DNA from: Nepenthes gracilis
Lineage: Eukaryota > Streptophyta > Magnoliopsida > Caryophyllales > Nepenthaceae
NCBI GenBank assembly: GCA_033239525.1
Contig: BSYO01000020.1
Location: forward strand, 12,960,546 to 13,024,545
Direction: 5' to 3'
DNA: 64,000 nucleotides
Part shown: positions 62,046 through 64,000 of the stretch, piece after piece
Position numbering within the stretch: position 1 is the stretch's first letter
Layout of the letters: every line of letters begins with the position of its first letter
The notes under the pieces: generated by a model
What the model was told of the DNA's origin: nothing
Databases searched by the model: none
Seen by the model: the letters and a program-made list of their open reading frames with translations, nothing else
Program-made: the position numbers and the translations under genes

Positions 62046-64000
62046 ACGATGTCAATTTTTAAAATATGAATTTAGTATCGAAAAAGTATAGACTATACTA
62101 AGGTCCCGTAACCTTCCATTTGACTTGATACCTTAGTATTTTTATATACTCTCCTCAACCTAACTTTAGAGTGCCAATAAGGTTTACATATGCCACCAAG
62201 GTTACGTGAGGAATATTTTTATCGGATTCTCGTCAATGAAATACAAAGCAATCAAATAACTGATTATTAGCATATCGGGAATACCAACACACATGTATAA
62301 TTTCACATAAATATTTTCCACCATCAATATACATCAATATAATTATATACCATCTCATCAATATAATTATTTTTTACCATCAAGCATTATATTGTCATCA
62401 TCGGTCTCAAATTCAAAATCTAAATGTCCAACTGCTTTATTATATTCAGATATGGCTTTTGTAACCAAATAAAATCAAATCAATCAGTAGACTTCTCAAT
62501 AAATGAATCATTATAGCTCAAAACATAATAAAACTTTGTGCAAACAAATATATATATATATAATAAGTCTAGAGATATAGAATTTTGAGTTATACCCTAA
62601 CTGAATCTTAATAGATATGATTTTTGTAACCTTATAAGTATATGAGGGTTCAATTTAATTTTTTTAATAAGTCAAATATTATATCTATATGGAGTTAATT
62701 TTTTACTAAAAACTAAATTTGTAACTATTTTATATTTTAAAATATTAAAAGAAAATAAAATATTAGATTTGTTATGATGGGAGTAGTTATAATAGCTGTA
62801 GTATAATCATTAATTTGAAATTGCTAAAAATTAAAATTTTGTAGAGGCTCTGCCATTTGACAGTGATAGAAATAAAAGTATAAAAAATTTAAATATAAAA
62901 ATATAAAATTATAAGAGCGATGGTTGCTCAATTGTTTAAGATTTAAAAATAAAAAGATAGTAAATAAAGTGCGTGAAATTAAATGATAAAAATATAAAAT
63001 TATAAGAGTGGTTATGTTTGAATTATTAAAGACTCAAAAAATAAAAAGATATAAAATAAAATGCGTGAAATTAAATGACAAAAATATAAAGTTATTGGAA
63101 GATTTTAACAGTTAATCATAACGTGTTAATTTTTATAATATAATACAACGTAAAATTATAATACTCCAATATCAACCAAAAACCAAACAAATTAGTGTAA
63201 ACAAGAAGCAAACAGTACGAAATTAATAGAGTCAAACTAATTTAAAAATAAACTTAATATTAAGCTGAAATTTAAAAGTACATAATAACAAATCAGTAAT
63301 AAAATCTATTATAATAAAATATTATACTAACACCCTAGACTTCGACCAAACTCTTCCTTCTTTCTCCTTTTTCTCTTCTTCTCTGTCTTTGCCCGGTGTG
63401 GCCCTGCTCTTCTCTCCTTTATATAATATAATATTATATATTATAATTTTTTACCGTCATAAATGTTAAAAAAATTTGGCCTTATTTTTTTAATTATTTT
63501 TCTGCAATCGGTTAAATAAATTGACAAAATAAATATTTTATTGATCCGATTATTTACTTTTATTCTAAGAATTCTTTCTTAATAAATAAAACCTATACAA
63601 TAAAAAAATATATAATTTAACTACCAATTTATATAAAATTATTATAAATTAATAATAAATAAATAAATAAAATATATAAAAATTAATATTTATATCATCC
63701 AAAAAATACGTCTTGTACGGTAAGGACTTGTTTAATATAAAAAGTTAAAAAAAAAAAAAAAGAAAATTAATGAGAAAATAATAATAAAAAAATGGAAAAA
63801 AAAAAATCACAAGATTTTGTCGGTGTCAGTATTTTGTTCCGGCAGAATTCCAACACGACAATCAAACTTTTACCCGATTTGGTTTCATTGTGACGAAACC
63901 CGATCCGAAAATCCCTGAGCGAAGTCATAAGTGGATTCGAACCCGACCCGCCTTAGCTGCCTCTGCGCGTGCACACCCAACTGCGCTCCACCTGACCATC

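Larger units (their letters stand above)
57270..64000 (-). mobile_element. Long-LTR, non-autonomous gypsy derivative (LARD-like), right end outside the window
   Basis: On the minus strand a typical gypsy polypurine junction is visible: ttttcgaggacgaaaaatc, then aaaggggataga (58605-58635), then an LTR starting TGTAATATCTTGAATA at 58599 and extending left. At the other side, an LTR ending CAGGTTGTTACA (about 60908) is followed by the primer-binding-like tatggtatcaaag. The interval between LTRs is only about 2.3 kb and has no gag or pol. The 5' LTR runs from 60908 rightward past 64000, so it exceeds 3 kb. Left extent is uncertain, and the two LTR portions visible overlap little, so pairing is inferred. 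Confidence 0.5.

Noticed and set aside
1..64000. CRISPR arrays, operons, phage or bacterial defence systems
   Set aside because: Intron-containing genes and plant retrotransposons show this is nuclear plant DNA, and no regularly spaced repeats were seen.

Overview
This is nuclear DNA from a flowering plant with TE-swollen introns. It is AT-rich, its genes have GT-AG introns, and it is crowded with plant-type Ty1/copia and Ty3/gypsy retrotransposons, LINE and SINE remnants and MITEs. I cannot name the species. The large introns suggest a woody eudicot or magnoliid, but that is inference. Only two protein-coding genes look functional; most other open frames are retrotransposon fragments or chance. 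Layout: (1) 1970-38968, plus strand, is the 3' part of a kinesin-light-chain-like tetratricopeptide-repeat gene. Eight small exons (262 codons in all, every junction in phase) are spread over 37 kb. Its introns hold three SINEs, a LINE relic, two related copia elements, three gypsy elements, the 3' end of another copia, and several tandem duplications. The first exon or exons lie left of the window. (2) 43177-39813, minus strand, is a complete four-exon R2R3-MYB gene of 284 aa. It closely resembles MYB35/TDF1 (DEFECTIVE IN TAPETAL DEVELOPMENT AND FUNCTION1), a regulator of anther tapetum. It converges on the TPR gene, with about 0.85 kb between the two stop codons. (3) 43.2-50.7 kb holds a possible small terminal exon, a decayed purine-rich tandem repeat, and a well-preserved but stop-riddled copia element on the minus strand with 0.75-0.82 kb LTRs. 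A fragment of another copia LTR lies beside it. (4) 50867-53993, minus strand, carries exons of a dead prolyl 4-hydroxylase gene, split by an LTR-like insertion of about 2.4 kb. (5) 54.1-64.0 kb is a nest of LTR-type sequence. It includes coding relics, a (TTA)n microsatellite and what looks like part of a very long-LTR non-autonomous gypsy derivative on the minus strand, running off the right edge. The MYB gene is the biologically notable locus. Its product should act in the nucleus of tapetal cells during early anther development, if it behaves like its relatives. Nothing in sequence links it functionally to the TPR gene. The repeats suggest a locus whose gene bodies have taken up insertions repeatedly while the exons stayed intact. 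I found no CRISPR array, operon, rRNA or functional tRNA gene.
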